DNA of 43,557 nt from Clostridia bacterium (GCA_017508665.1 JAFVYL010000010.1:1-43557); one strand, 5' to 3'. Numbered from the stretch's first letter, positions 17,957-27,900 are shown. The notes: generated by a model from the sequence alone, not told the origin. Made by a program: numbers and translations.

Positions 17957-18994
17957 TTAGTTCAAAAGTATATCAATAAAGTTTTCCAAAGAAATAGTTG
18001 AATATATTACTGTACGATCATCATATGCAATACTGTAGTTTCCTTTTTCCATCACGCTCATCAGAACGTCGTAGTATGCGCCAAAATCGTAGCTATAGTC
18101 CCATTCGGAATTCTGTTTTCCATTACTGTGAATCGCATACATATAAAAGGTGAGGTAACAGCCGTCGTCTAAATACGTACAAGGGATCGTAACCATAGAA
18201 TGATAGTATATCGATTTGGTATAATACATCGTGTCTGTTTTTTGCGAAAATTTGTTCAACTCACAATAGGGATAATTTAAATAAATGAAAGTATCGTCAA
18301 ACTTCACAGAAGATCTAATGTTATATCCCTCCTCAAAAGTAGGGGTATAAATCTGAAAATGCTCCATATCAGGTGTTATTCTTTCATTAGAAACTATATC
18401 TGTAACAGTCAATGATCTGTTCACTTGAAAAACAACTGTCCATTTCACCCCATTGTAATATTCTTTAATTTCCGATTCATCCTTGTATCCCACCCAAGTA
18501 TAATCTCTAGAACAACAATATCCGGACTCGTCATGTTTTTCTTCAGGATTATAATAACCGCAAACAAAATAATAATTATCAGGATCAAACGCCACGTGTA
18601 AAGGCTGCGTGCCACCCTTTACATGATCAATTTTTTGAAAGAGTGATCTGCCGAGGATTTGATACTGATACAAATATTGATCCAAATAAATAATCAATGT
18701 TGTGATAAGGTTGCTTTCTCGATCTAGTTCGCCTTCAATATTCACCGTGGTATTATTGTTTCCACCGTTGTTCTCAGCCGGAGGGGTGTTTTCCTCTTCC
18801 TTTTCCTGTTCACTATTGTTTTCACCGTTATTTTCATCCGAAGGGATGTCATTCCCTTCATTTTCTTGACTAGGTTCTTGCTTTTGCTCCTCTTCAATCT
18901 GTTGCTTGATGATAGGCTCATTTAGGAATGAACAACCGGAAAGGCAACCAAATAACAAAGCAAATATTACTGCGATCGCAAACGCTTTGCTCAT
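17957..18994 (-). CDS. Lipoprotein of unknown function
   Basis: 345 residues. Signal peptide 1-20 ends in lipobox LSGC with the lipidated Cys at 21. Residues about 30-85 form a Glu/Asn/Gln-rich low-complexity linker. The rest (about 90-345) is Tyr-rich with no recognisable family. It is the first gene of a two-gene operon with the secreted metalloprotease, so it may be that enzyme's partner, inhibitor or anchor; this is inference only. A perfect sigma-A promoter lies about 80 bases upstream and GGAAGGAG precedes the ATG. The coding region is AT-rich, suggesting acquisition by transfer. Confidence 0.75.
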   Translation of the reverse strand: MSKAFAIAVIFALLFGCLSGCSFLNEPIIKQQIEEEQKQEPSQENEGNDIPSDENNGENNSEQEKEEENTPPAENNGGNNNTTVNIEGELDRESNLITTLIIYLDQYLYQYQILGRSLFQKIDHVKGGTQPLHVAFDPDNYYFVCGYYNPEEKHDESGYCCSRDYTWVGYKDESEIKEYYNGVKWTVVFQVNRSLTVTDIVSNERITPDMEHFQIYTPTFEEGYNIRSSVKFDDTFIYLNYPYCELNKFSQKTDTMYYTKSIYYHSMVTIPCTYLDDGCYLTFYMYAIHSNGKQNSEWDYSYDFGAYYDVLMSVMEKGNYSIAYDDRTVIYSTISLENFIDILLN

Positions 18995-19074
18995 ATTTTT
19001 CTCCTTCCTTTACAAATCAACTTTTCAGTTAAAAATCAGATCAATTACGATAACAACATTTTCTTATTACTATG

Positions 19075-19103
19075 ATTATAGCTTCTTTTTAATTATTTGT
19101 CAA
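19075..19103 (-). promoter_or_regulatory. Promoter of the lipoprotein-metalloprotease operon
   Basis: Minus strand TTGACA (19103-19098), 17 bases, TATAAT (19080-19075): a perfect sigma-A consensus. Confidence 0.85.
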
Positions 19104-19116
19104 GCTCAGCACATCT

Positions 19117-19156
19117 AAAAAAAGGAAACGCGAAATTAATTCGCGTTCCCTTTTTT
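19117..19156 (-). terminator. glnA terminator
   Basis: Hairpin around 19122-19150 with CGCGAA/TTCGCG at its centre and T7 following on the minus strand. It is 14 bases past the glnA stop, just before the next promoter. A T6 run on the other side makes it potentially bidirectional. Confidence 0.85.
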
Positions 19157-19169
19157 GATAAAGATTATA

Positions 19170-20594
19170 TTAAAGATTATAGTATCTGTCAAACTCTGCG
19201 GGATGAGGGATCTTAGACATCTCGCGGCACTCGTCACGCTTAGACTTGATGAAGTTCTTGATGAGCTCCTCGGGGAATACGCCACCGGCGGTGAGGTAGT
19301 CGTGATCACCTTCAAGAGCATCGAGCGCGTCCTCAAGTCTTGTGGGGAGATGAGAGAGCTTTGCCTTCTCCTCGTCGGAGAGATGGTAAAGGTTCATATC
19401 ATAGGGGCCCCATCCGTTTGCGTGAGGATCTATCTTATTCTTGATGCCGTCAAGACCTGCCATCAATATCGCTGCATAGCAGAAATAGGGGTTACAGGTC
19501 GCATCGGGGTTTCTCAGCTCAAAGCGGCGCTTCTCGGGGCTCTTGGCATATGCGGGGATTCTGATAACCGCGGAACGGTTAGAGGTAGCATAGCCGACCG
19601 TAACCGGAGCCTCAAAGCCGGGAACAAGTCGCTTGAAGGAATTGGTCGAGGGGTTGGTTATAGCGCAAAGAGAGTTGATATGCTTGAGAAGTCCGCCCAT
19701 GAAATAGTGCGCACTCTCGCTGAGATGAGCATAGCCGTTATCATCAGAGAACACGGGCTCACCGTTCTTAAGGAGAAGCATGTGCACGTGCATACCGCTT
19801 CCGGCCTCGCCATAGACAGGCTTTGGCATAAACGTTGCGCTCTTACCGTGCTTAAGGGCGGTGTTGTGTATGATATACTTTATCATCATAGTGTCATCAG
19901 CCATCTTGGACATCTTGCCGAGCTGAGGCTCGATCTCAAACTGTCCGGATGCGGCAACCTCGGGATGATGGTAGTTTATCTCAATGCCCGCGTCAAGCAT
20001 ATGCATTACCATCTCGCTGCGGCACTCGTAAGAGGTGTCAAAGGGCTTTGCTATGTGATAATTCTTCTGCTTGGGAACTACAACTCCCATACCCTCTGTC
20101 GCGCTGTTCCAATAAGACTGATTTGCATCAACCGAGAAGCCTATCTCTCTGCCGCTGACCTCCCAGCCAACGTTGTCAAAGAGATAAAACTCAAACTCGG
20201 GAAGAATGAGCATAGTATCCGCAATACCGAGGTCCTGCATATACTTCTCTGCCGCGAGAACTATATTTCTCGGATACTGAGGAAGCGGACGGTTCTCGGG
20301 GGTGTCTATGATCATCGCATTACCCGTCATAGTAAGAGTGGGTACTGTGCAGAATGGGTCTATCATAGCGGTGTCGGGATCGGGAATGAATACCATATCG
20401 CTCTTCTCTACCACGGCATAGCCGTAGTTGGAAGCATCAAATCCGATGCCGTACTTCATAGTCTCCTCGGAAAAATTCTCCGCGGGGATAGTAACGTGGC
20501 GGTACTGACCGTTGATATCAACCATCTTAAAGTCCACCATTTTTATGTTATGCTCATTTATAAGAGCAATAACGTCCTGTACTGTTTTTGACAT
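19170..20594 (-). CDS. glnA: Glutamine synthetase, type I
   Basis: Makes glutamine from glutamate and ammonia with ATP, as a cytoplasmic dodecamer. The start is placed at ATG 20594 (474 residues), because GGAGG at 20600-20604 lies 5 bases upstream and an upstream in-frame TTG would overlap it. Signatures include the metal-site EFEFYLFD, the FMPKPVYGEAGSGMHVH loop, the NRSA-IRIP segment and the ending HPAEFDRYY. The stretch DMNLYHLS near the C-terminus carries a Tyr where GSI-beta enzymes are adenylylated, and the length also fits GSI-beta rather than the ~443-residue Firmicute GSI-alpha. It has its own promoter and terminator, so it is monocistronic. Confidence 0.96.
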   Translation of the reverse strand: MSKTVQDVIALINEHNIKMVDFKMVDINGQYRHVTIPAENFSEETMKYGIGFDASNYGYAVVEKSDMVFIPDPDTAMIDPFCTVPTLTMTGNAMIIDTPENRPLPQYPRNIVLAAEKYMQDLGIADTMLILPEFEFYLFDNVGWEVSGREIGFSVDANQSYWNSATEGMGVVVPKQKNYHIAKPFDTSYECRSEMVMHMLDAGIEINYHHPEVAASGQFEIEPQLGKMSKMADDTMMIKYIIHNTALKHGKSATFMPKPVYGEAGSGMHVHMLLLKNGEPVFSDDNGYAHLSESAHYFMGGLLKHINSLCAITNPSTNSFKRLVPGFEAPVTVGYATSNRSAVIRIPAYAKSPEKRRFELRNPDATCNPYFCYAAILMAGLDGIKNKIDPHANGWGPYDMNLYHLSDEEKAKLSHLPTRLEDALDALEGDHDYLTAGGVFPEELIKNFIKSKRDECREMSKIPHPAEFDRYYNL

Positions 20595-20626
20595 TTTGTC
20601 CTCCAAAATATTTTGCTTTGCGTATC

Positions 20627-20655
20627 ATTATATCATTATAATCGGAAATAGTCAA
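20627..20655 (-). promoter_or_regulatory. glnA promoter
   Basis: Minus strand TTGACT (20655-20650), 17 bases, TATAAT (20632-20627). It sits 16 bases after the copA stop, with no terminator seen between, so read-through from copA is possible. Confidence 0.75.
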
Positions 20656-20670
20656 TAGACGATATGAAAA

Positions 20671-20868
20671 TCACACAACGTCATATCCCGCGTCGGTTAT
20701 AGCCGCGCGGCAGGCCTCGGTAAGATCCGAGGACATCTCCAGCACTACCGTACCCCTCTCGTGACTCGGTGTCGCAAGTATAACCCCGTCAATCGCCTCG
20801 CACGCCTTCTTTACTCTTGCCTCGCAGTGCGGACACATCATTCCCTCTACCTTTATTGTTACAGTCAT
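20671..20868 (-). CDS. Possible nested copper chaperone (CopZ-like) inside copA
   Basis: In-frame internal ATG at 20868 would give a 65-residue protein, the size of a free CopZ chaperone (about 68), with the Cys-x-x-Cys loop GMMCPHC and the HMA fold. A strong AAAGGAG (20884-20878) lies 9 bases before this ATG, inside the linker-coding part of copA. A CopZ would carry Cu(I) to the CopA N-terminal domain. Either both forms are made, or the site is a relic of a copZ gene fused to copA. Expression is inferred from the ribosome binding site only. Confidence 0.5.
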   Translation of the reverse strand: MTVTIKVEGMMCPHCEARVKKACEAIDGVILATPSHERGTVVLEMSSDLTEACRAAITDAGYDVV

Positions 20869-23163
20869 CGTATCATTCTCCTTTATATCACTTTGTATTT
20901 CTGTTTTTTCGTCAGTATCTACCGTTTTTTCTTTACACGGGCAGGGCTCTCCGGCAACCTTCTTCGGTTTCCACAGATTTAGCCTCAATGCGTTTGAGAC
21001 TACCGAGAAGCTCGAGAGACTCATCATCGCCGCACCTATCATAGGGCTAAGAGACAGGCCGAAAAGACCTGCGGCAAGCGGTATGCCGATACAGTTGTAA
21101 AGAAACGCCCAGAAGAGATTTTCACGCACGTTTCTGAGAGTTGCGCGTCCTATACTGAGAGCGTACGCGACCTCGCGCACTCCCTTGCCGATGAGCACCA
21201 CGTCAGCGGCATCTATAGCGATATCCGTACCGTGACCGATGGCCACTCCGACGTCTGCTCTCGTCAGAGCGGGAGCATCGTTTATGCCGTCGCCAACCAT
21301 AGCCACCTTGCCGTTTTCCATAAGAGAGCGTATTATTTCTTCCTTGCCGTCCGGTAATACGCCGGCTATAACCTCGTCTATGCCGGCATCCGATGCCACA
21401 GCGCGCGCTGTGCGCTCGTTATCTCCCGAGAGCATGATCACTCTGAGTCCCATAGACTTGAGATATGCGACACTGCCCTTGGCATCAGGCTTAAGGCTGT
21501 CCATCACCGCTATAGTACCTATATATTTTCCGTCAAGGACAAACGCAAGAGGAGTTTTTCCCTCTCCCGAGAGTCTTTCGTATATTTCCGTAGGGACCTG
21601 TACACCGAGTGTGTCACTTGCTGCGGAAAAGCTGAGGGCGTAAAGCTCGGAATTGCCTATTTTTCCGTACACGCCTCGGCCTGCGCGAGCCTCAAAATCA
21701 GAGATCTCATAAGATGCGGCATCTATCTGCTTGGCATATGATACTATGGCAAGAGCTATCGGATGCTCGCTTTTTATCTCGATAGAGTAGGCGTATGAGA
21801 TAAGCTCACTCTCACTTACTCCGCACGGTATAATATCGGTGACACGCGGCGCACCTACCGTGAGTGTGCCCGTCTTATCCATTACGACAGTATCTACTCT
21901 GCCCATTTCCTCGATAGCTGCGGCACTTTTAAATAACACACCGCGTCTGGCGCCTACTCCTGAGCCTACCATAATTGCAACGGGCGTTGCCAAACCGAGA
22001 GCGCACGGACAGCTGATAACGAGCACGGATATTGCTCTCGCTATAGCAAAACCGAAGCTCTCACCGACCGCGATCCAACCCAAAAGAGTTATAAGCGCAA
22101 TACCGAGGACGCTCGGTACGAATATAGCGGATACCTTATCCGCCAGCTTTGCGATAGGAGCTTTCGAGCCCGATGCCTCCTCGACCATCTTGATTATGCC
22201 CGCAAGCACTGTGCCCTCGCCAACCTTAGTGGCTCTGACGGTTATAAAGCCCGATTTGTTGATGCTGCCGCCGTATACGGTATCACCGCATAATACATCA
22301 CGGGGTATACTCTCTCCCGTAAGCATAGACTCATCTACAGCTCCTCCGCCGGATATTACCTCACCGTCCGTCGGAATACTCTCGCCGGGTCTTACGACAA
22401 AAACGTCACCGATTCTCACCTCATCGACCGATACAGTCCTCTCAACCCCGTCAACAAGGAGTGTCGCGTATTTTCCCTTAAGACCTATAAGTCCTGCAAG
22501 AGCACTCGTAGTCTTACCCTTTGCGCGTGCCTCAAGCATCTTGCCAAGAGTTATCAGGGCGAGTATCATAGCAGCAGATTCAAAATAGAACTCGTGAAGA
22601 TAAGCTCCTCCGTCACCGCCGCCAATCACGTCATAGCTCATAGCGATAAGCATGGCAAAGCTATAGCCAAAAGAGGCGAGCGAGCCGAGAGAAACAAGAG
22701 TATCCATATTTGGAGCGCGGTGTATGACACCTTTAAATCCGCTTATAAAGAAACGCTGATTTATAACCATTACAGCTCCCGAGAGGAGCATCTGTAAAAT
22801 ACCGTTTGCCAGAGGATTTTCTTTAAACGGATCAGCAAGACCTATCATATGTCCCATAGACAGATACATTATACCGATAACGAGTGTCAGGGATACAAAA
22901 AGCCTGATCAGAAGCACACGGGTAGCTCCGTCCCTCTCTGTCGACTTGTTCTGCTTTTCCGCTCCGTCGGTTTCCGAAACGCCGTATCCTGCATCGGTAA
23001 CCGCCTTTATGACCTCGCTCCTCGATGCCTTCCCCATCACCGTCATATCTCCTGTCAGAAGATTAACGGCGCAGGAATCAACCCCATCAAGAGAGCTGAC
23101 GGCCCTCTCAACACGTGCCGAGCAAGCGGCACAGCTCATACCTGTAACCTTATATTTTTCCAT
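20671..23163 (-). CDS. copA: Copper-exporting P1B-type ATPase with an extra C-terminal metal-binding domain
   Basis: 830-residue membrane pump that drives Cu(I) out of the cell. Order: N-terminal HMA domain (GMSCAACSARVERA, Cys 11 and 14), membrane spans, actuator TGES, the membrane metal site SCPCALGLATP near residue 385, the phosphorylation site DKTGTLT near 428, GDGINDAP in the hinge, two last spans, a hydrophilic linker with CPCKEK, then a second HMA domain at 766-830 (GMMCPHCEARVKKACEAIDGV). The usual enzyme has HMA domains only at the N-terminus. It begins in TAATG overlap with the csoR stop, so the two are cotranslated and copper-controlled. Confidence 0.95.
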   Translation of the reverse strand: MEKYKVTGMSCAACSARVERAVSSLDGVDSCAVNLLTGDMTVMGKASRSEVIKAVTDAGYGVSETDGAEKQNKSTERDGATRVLLIRLFVSLTLVIGIMYLSMGHMIGLADPFKENPLANGILQMLLSGAVMVINQRFFISGFKGVIHRAPNMDTLVSLGSLASFGYSFAMLIAMSYDVIGGGDGGAYLHEFYFESAAMILALITLGKMLEARAKGKTTSALAGLIGLKGKYATLLVDGVERTVSVDEVRIGDVFVVRPGESIPTDGEVISGGGAVDESMLTGESIPRDVLCGDTVYGGSINKSGFITVRATKVGEGTVLAGIIKMVEEASGSKAPIAKLADKVSAIFVPSVLGIALITLLGWIAVGESFGFAIARAISVLVISCPCALGLATPVAIMVGSGVGARRGVLFKSAAAIEEMGRVDTVVMDKTGTLTVGAPRVTDIIPCGVSESELISYAYSIEIKSEHPIALAIVSYAKQIDAASYEISDFEARAGRGVYGKIGNSELYALSFSAASDTLGVQVPTEIYERLSGEGKTPLAFVLDGKYIGTIAVMDSLKPDAKGSVAYLKSMGLRVIMLSGDNERTARAVASDAGIDEVIAGVLPDGKEEIIRSLMENGKVAMVGDGINDAPALTRADVGVAIGHGTDIAIDAADVVLIGKGVREVAYALSIGRATLRNVRENLFWAFLYNCIGIPLAAGLFGLSLSPMIGAAMMSLSSFSVVSNALRLNLWKPKKVAGEPCPCKEKTVDTDEKTEIQSDIKENDTMTVTIKVEGMMCPHCEARVKKACEAIDGVILATPSHERGTVVLEMSSDLTEACRAAITDAGYDVV

Positions 23164-23474
23164 TATTTCATGAACCTTGAGATAACTCCGACAAGCTCGT
23201 CGAGCACCTCATCCTTTCCGCTGAGCACGTCCTCTTTCACACAAGACTTCACATGGCTATCGAGAAGAGCCGTGGAAAACGAGGTCAAAGCTGACGATAC
23301 GGCCTGCACCTGTGTCAGAATGTCAACGCAATAGGCATCGCGCTCCACCATTCCCGCAACTCCCCTGACCTGCCCCTCAATGCGGCGAAGTCTGTTAAGA
23401 AGCTGTTGCTTTTCTTCCTCACCGCGAGCCTTAGTCCCGTGGCACATCGGACAGGTATTCTCTTTCTTTTCCAT
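23163..23474 (-). CDS. csoR: Copper-sensing repressor CsoR
   Basis: 103-residue all-helical repressor that releases DNA when it binds Cu(I). The Cu ligand triad is present: Cys49 (AYCVDIL), His74 and Cys78 (DSHVKSCV). The N-terminal helix LLNRLRRIEGQVRGVAGMVE is the family signature. An extra CPMC pair at residues 8-11 lies in the flexible N-terminus. GGAG lies 8 bases before the ATG. It is the first gene of csoR-copA and its operator fills the promoter spacer just upstream, so it represses its own operon. Confidence 0.95.
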   Translation of the reverse strand: MEKKENTCPMCHGTKARGEEEKQQLLNRLRRIEGQVRGVAGMVERDAYCVDILTQVQAVSSALTSFSTALLDSHVKSCVKEDVLSGKDEVLDELVGVISRFMK

Positions 23475-23509
23475 ATAGTATCTCCTATATTAAAAGTATT
23501 ATCACCTAT

Positions 23510-23538
23510 ATTATATACCCCTCGGGGGTATTTGTCAA
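23510..23538 (-). promoter_or_regulatory. csoR-copA promoter with CsoR operator in the spacer
   Basis: Minus strand TTGACA (23538-23533), 17 bases, TATAAT (23515-23510). The spacer is almost exactly the palindrome ATACCCC-TC-GGGGGTAT (23515-23531), which has the G-tract arms of known CsoR operators. Bound repressor would block both hexamers. Confidence 0.88.
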
Positions 23539-23596
23539 TACCCACGTATTGCCTTGTACCGTAACCGCGCAATACCGTTTTGCCTGCAGAATACAG

Positions 23597-23643
23597 AAAA
23601 AGAGAGGACATTTCGGCTACAGACCGATTTGTTCTCTCTTTCT
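23597..23643 (-). terminator. Terminator of the nadE-mfd operon
   Basis: 11-bp stem (23600-23610 with 23630-23640, one wobble pair) with an inner TCGG/CCGA stem and T5 on the minus strand. It follows the foldase-like gene, which ends at 23767. The rest of the 23539-23766 gap shows nothing. Confidence 0.65.
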
Positions 23644-23766
23644 GCTTGTTTAGGTGTTATCAAAAGCTGAGCTTTCAATTCGCGCAACCGAGAGGTTGCA
23701 ATTCATCACGTCTTCTCCGTTAAGAATATTACGTATTCCGTAGGCCTTATAGCCTCATTCCATCTA

Positions 23767-24930
23767 TCAGTTAAAGCTGATAGTCAGCTCGTAATTGAAC
23801 TTCTGATATATTACTGCCGACGGGTCATACTTTTTCTTAACCTTCACGTAAGGAAGATAGGTATCTACGGATTTTTGATACACGTACGGTGTTGCGGTCG
23901 AATAAAAGTCCTCAAAGAAGCGGGATAAGGCCGTATTGGCGTATGCTCTCGGCTCAAGCTCCCTTTTGTAGATGAAGCAAGTACCGATATCCAATTCGCA
24001 CTCTGCGTATTCTCCGATATCCATACTGATCGCACTCTGTACTACGTTGCGCGCTCCCTGACTCGCAAAGTTCTTGGAATATGCGGAATATGCCGAGAAG
24101 TAGTATCCGTACGCATCGTTTACGGGATCGGTGGGATATTTTTCTACGTACCAATTGAATGCATCTGTGTTAATCTGTCCGTTATTTATATACGTACGGA
24201 CGTCTGCGATATCCTTGAGTGCCTCAGCCCTCTCTTCATCGGTGTACTCCTTGAAATCAGGTCTGCCGGTATCAGAATCCGTGACATACTTTCCGTCCGT
24301 GCGGATTATAAGCAGACTTACGCAGGAATAATTGTTTACAAAGTACTCATCGCACTCCGACATAAAGTTGCCCGAGGAAAGTGATGCTCCGTCGTAGCCG
24401 AATATGACCTGCTGCGCCTTCTCTGCCTTGTAAAGCAGCTTGGCAGCCCTTTTGAAATCGCGGAAATCAAAGCCCATCGTAGCTCCGATCTCGTTAAAGC
24501 GCGACTTGTTGCCGTCAGCTCTGTATGCAAGAACCTCTTCTATCGATTTCTTGATCGCGTCCTTATCATCCTTGGTAAGCCTTGAATTTCTGTCAAAAAG
24601 ATAATTGCCTATAAGCACAGACTTGAGATACTTCTCTGTATTTTCCTGAAGCACCTGTCCGTAGGTTTTTCCGCCGCCTGCGTCACTCTGCCAGAATTCA
24701 TCGTCATCGGTACACTTGATACCGCTTTTTGCAAGCGTGCTCATAAAGTCCTTCTTGTAGGTGGCACTGAGATAATTCGCCTCACCTCTATATAAGTATA
24801 CGCCCTTGTAAACCATTACCGCACGTATGTTTCTGATAATAGCTATAGTACCGAGTACAAGACCGGTAAGCAATACCAGACCGAGAAACACGGCGGTAAA
24901 TATACGGAACACTTTTTTACTGTTTTCCAT
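23767..24930 (-). CDS. Membrane-anchored PrsA/SurA-like protein
   Basis: 387 residues. A hydrophobic segment at about 9-33 follows a Lys-rich start, giving an exported, anchored protein. The mature part is helical and charged, with a SurA-N-like pattern (LTKDDKDAIKKSIEEVL, GFDFRDFKRAAKLLYKAEKAQQVIFG). I do not see a clear parvulin active-site domain in the C-terminal part, so peptidyl-prolyl isomerase activity is uncertain. In Clostridia a PrsA-like gene often follows mfd, which supports the call. It starts 51 bases after the mfd stop, with GAGGAAG before ATG 24930, and is the last gene of its operon. Confidence 0.6.
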   Translation of the reverse strand: MENSKKVFRIFTAVFLGLVLLTGLVLGTIAIIRNIRAVMVYKGVYLYRGEANYLSATYKKDFMSTLAKSGIKCTDDDEFWQSDAGGGKTYGQVLQENTEKYLKSVLIGNYLFDRNSRLTKDDKDAIKKSIEEVLAYRADGNKSRFNEIGATMGFDFRDFKRAAKLLYKAEKAQQVIFGYDGASLSSGNFMSECDEYFVNNYSCVSLLIIRTDGKYVTDSDTGRPDFKEYTDEERAEALKDIADVRTYINNGQINTDAFNWYVEKYPTDPVNDAYGYYFSAYSAYSKNFASQGARNVVQSAISMDIGEYAECELDIGTCFIYKRELEPRAYANTALSRFFEDFYSTATPYVYQKSVDTYLPYVKVKKKYDPSAVIYQKFNYELTISFN

Positions 24931-24981
24931 ACAAACTTCCTCTTTTTTCTTGTTATTTAACGTCCCGATACGAGGGGCGTG

Positions 24982-27900
24982 TTACTTTTTTGCGATGCCT
25001 GAGTCATCCTCACTCTCCATAGCCGCTACGTAGTCCGACATAATTTTTGCCGCCACAAAGGTGGGATCCTCATCCTTTCTGAGTCTGTAAACTATCAAGG
25101 GAGAGCCAAGTCCTACGAAGGAAAGCGAGCGGTTTGCCGCAAAGAGCTCCGACCATACCGCAAGATCCGGCTTTTCGGTGACAAAGGTAAGCTTCATTCC
25201 CGAATGTTCGATCTTCTTGATTCTCGCACGCTCCGCAAGTGATTTAGCCAAAGCAACGTCGAGCAGTCTTTCCACCGTTTTCGGTACGTCTCCGAATCTA
25301 TCCGAGAACTCATCGTAAAGATCGTCTCTTTCCTCGCGTGTCTCGATGAAGGATATCTTTTTATACATTTCCATTCGAGCCGCAGAAGACTTTACGTAAT
25401 ACTCGGGGATATGTGCCGAGAGTCCGATGATGATCTGAGACTCAAATCTCTCCTTGCCTATCTCTCCGCGTTCCTCAAGCACGGCCTCGTTCAAGAGCTT
25501 TATATACAGATCGTATCCAACACTCTCAATATATCCGTGCTGCTCTGCACCGAGCAGATTTCCCGCTCCGCGTATCTCAAGGTCGCGAAGCGCTATTTTG
25601 AATCCTGCACCGAATTCAGCAAACTCTTTTATAGCCTCAAGTCGCTTTTCGGCAACCTCGTTAAGATGCTTGCCCTTGCGGTATGTGAAATACGCATATG
25701 CCTGTCTTTCGCTTCTTCCGACACGTCCGCGTATCTGATGCAGCTGAGAAAGTCCGAATCTCTCAGCGTTTTCAATGACGAGAGTATTCGCGTTGGGAAG
25801 ATCGACACCCGTTTCAATGATCGTAGTGCATACAAGTATATCAACCTCGCCTCTCACAAGCATCTGCCATATGTCCTCGAGCTCCTCTTTTTCCATCTGT
25901 CCGTGCGCATAGGTTACACGGGCCTCGGGCAAAGCCTCGCTGATTCGTCCGGCAACAAGATCTATATCATCTATCTTGTTATACAGATAAAGTGTCTGTC
26001 CTCCGCGCGATAGCTCACGGCGGAGAGCATCTATGATTATACCCTCATCATGTTCGAGCACGTACGTCTGTACGGGACGTCTCTCACCCGGAGCTTCATC
26101 CAACACGGATATATCGTTAATGCCGCTCATCGACATATTGAGAGTTCTCGGAATCGGTGTCGCCGAGAGCATAAGCGTGTCGACGTTTTTTGCCATCTCG
26201 CGCAGCTTTTCCTTTTGGACTACTCCGAATCTCTGCTCCTCGTCAATGATAAGAAGTCCGAGATCACGGAAGGTAACGTTCTTTGAGAGAATGGCGTGTG
26301 TACCGATAAGCAGATCCACAGATCCCTTAGCGGTTTTAGCTATTATTTCGGCGCGTTCCTTTGGCTTCTTGAACCTGGAGAGCATCTCCACGCTTACTCC
26401 GTAGCCTCTCATACGCGAGAGTGCTGTCTGATAGTGCTGGAGCGCAAGAATGGTAGTAGGAACGAGAAGTGCTACTTGCTTACCGCCGAGTATCGCCTTG
26501 AATGCCGCGCGCAACGCGACCTCGGTCTTGCCGAATCCAACGTCACCGCAAAGCAACCTGTTCATAGGAACGGGGCGCATCATATCAGCCTTTATTTCAT
26601 GTATGGCTGCAAGCTGAGAATCGGTCTCCTCGTATTCAAATTCCGAGTCAAACTCCGCCTCAAGCTCGGTATCCTTAGGAAATGCAAAGCCGGGAGTCCT
26701 TTGTCTTTCGGCATAGAGGTTTATCAGATTCTTGGCAATATCCTTAACTGCTGCTTTTGCTCGCGATTTGGTTCTCTGCCAGCTTCCGCCTCCCATCTCG
26801 GAAAGCCTAACCGTGCCGTCTTTAGCGCGGTCGCCTATATATTTGCCTATCATTTCAAGGCGGTCGCAGGGTACGAACAGCTTATCCGTTCCCGCGTATC
26901 TTATCGTGATGTAATCCTTTGTAACGCCGTCGACCGTTACGGTCTCTATGCCTTCGAAAAGGCCTATACCGTAGTTGGCGTGTACGACGTAGTCGCCTAC
27001 GGAGAGATCCGCGTGGCTCATCAGTCTTTTACCTGCTCCGCCGACTCTTTTAAGTATTCTTTGCTGTCTGCGGCGCTGCATAATAGCCTTGCCCTTGTCT
27101 ACTGACATCGAAAGAACGGCTATCTTAGGGCCGATGAGATCAAAGCCCTCATATGCGCCCACACCGACACACACTTCTCCGCCCGAGGCCGATGTTATAT
27201 CAAAGTTGTCCTCGCGCGCCACACATCTTGCGTAGATATCGTGAGATGCGAGCACCTCGACAAGAGAATCAGCTCCCTGCGCATTATCGCAGAGGATCAA
27301 CGTGCGGTAAAGTCCCTTTCTGAGAGCGAGTATATCCTCTATAAGCATAGAGGTATTGCCTGTGCCTCCGTAGGATACCGTACGTCTTGAACGGAAGCCA
27401 AAGAGTCCCGCAAGCTTTTCTGAGCCAACGCCTCCCGCAAAGGAGTTGACGTGTATGCTCATCGACTTTGAGAGGATATCTCTATAGTACGCGATATCGG
27501 CAGAATATCTTGCCGCCGCCCGTGACACCGAGCCTGCGGAGAGCATACCTTCTCTGTCCGAGTCAATTCTCGCGATATACTTCTCCGCATTTTCGCGGCA
27601 TCCATTACTGCCCACAATTATAACAGTGGGTGTTTTTTCTCTATCATAGTAGTCAAAAAGACAACTATTGTTTTCATAAATGAGTCCTAAATATTTATCT
27701 CTGAAATTCAGATCAAGATTTCCCTTGACGGTCGCCAGCTCATTCTCAAGCCTCTCTCTTATCTCATCGGAGATAGACGCGTTCTTCAGCAGCTTATCAA
27801 TTTCACTCGCGATCCTTTCTTTTGCCGCAGAAGATACCAACACCTCACGCGCAGGGAGAAGGGATATTTCCTTAATAGAATCGAGTGCTCTTTGCGATAT

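Noticed and set aside
19155-20591. 478-codon open frame on the plus strand opposite glnA
   Set aside because: Mirror of the glnA frame caused by codon bias; no promoter or ribosome binding site and no protein-like domain.
23315-23611. 98-codon frame overlapping csoR and its promoter
   Set aside because: Different frame from csoR, crosses the perfect promoter and operator, and has no ribosome binding site.
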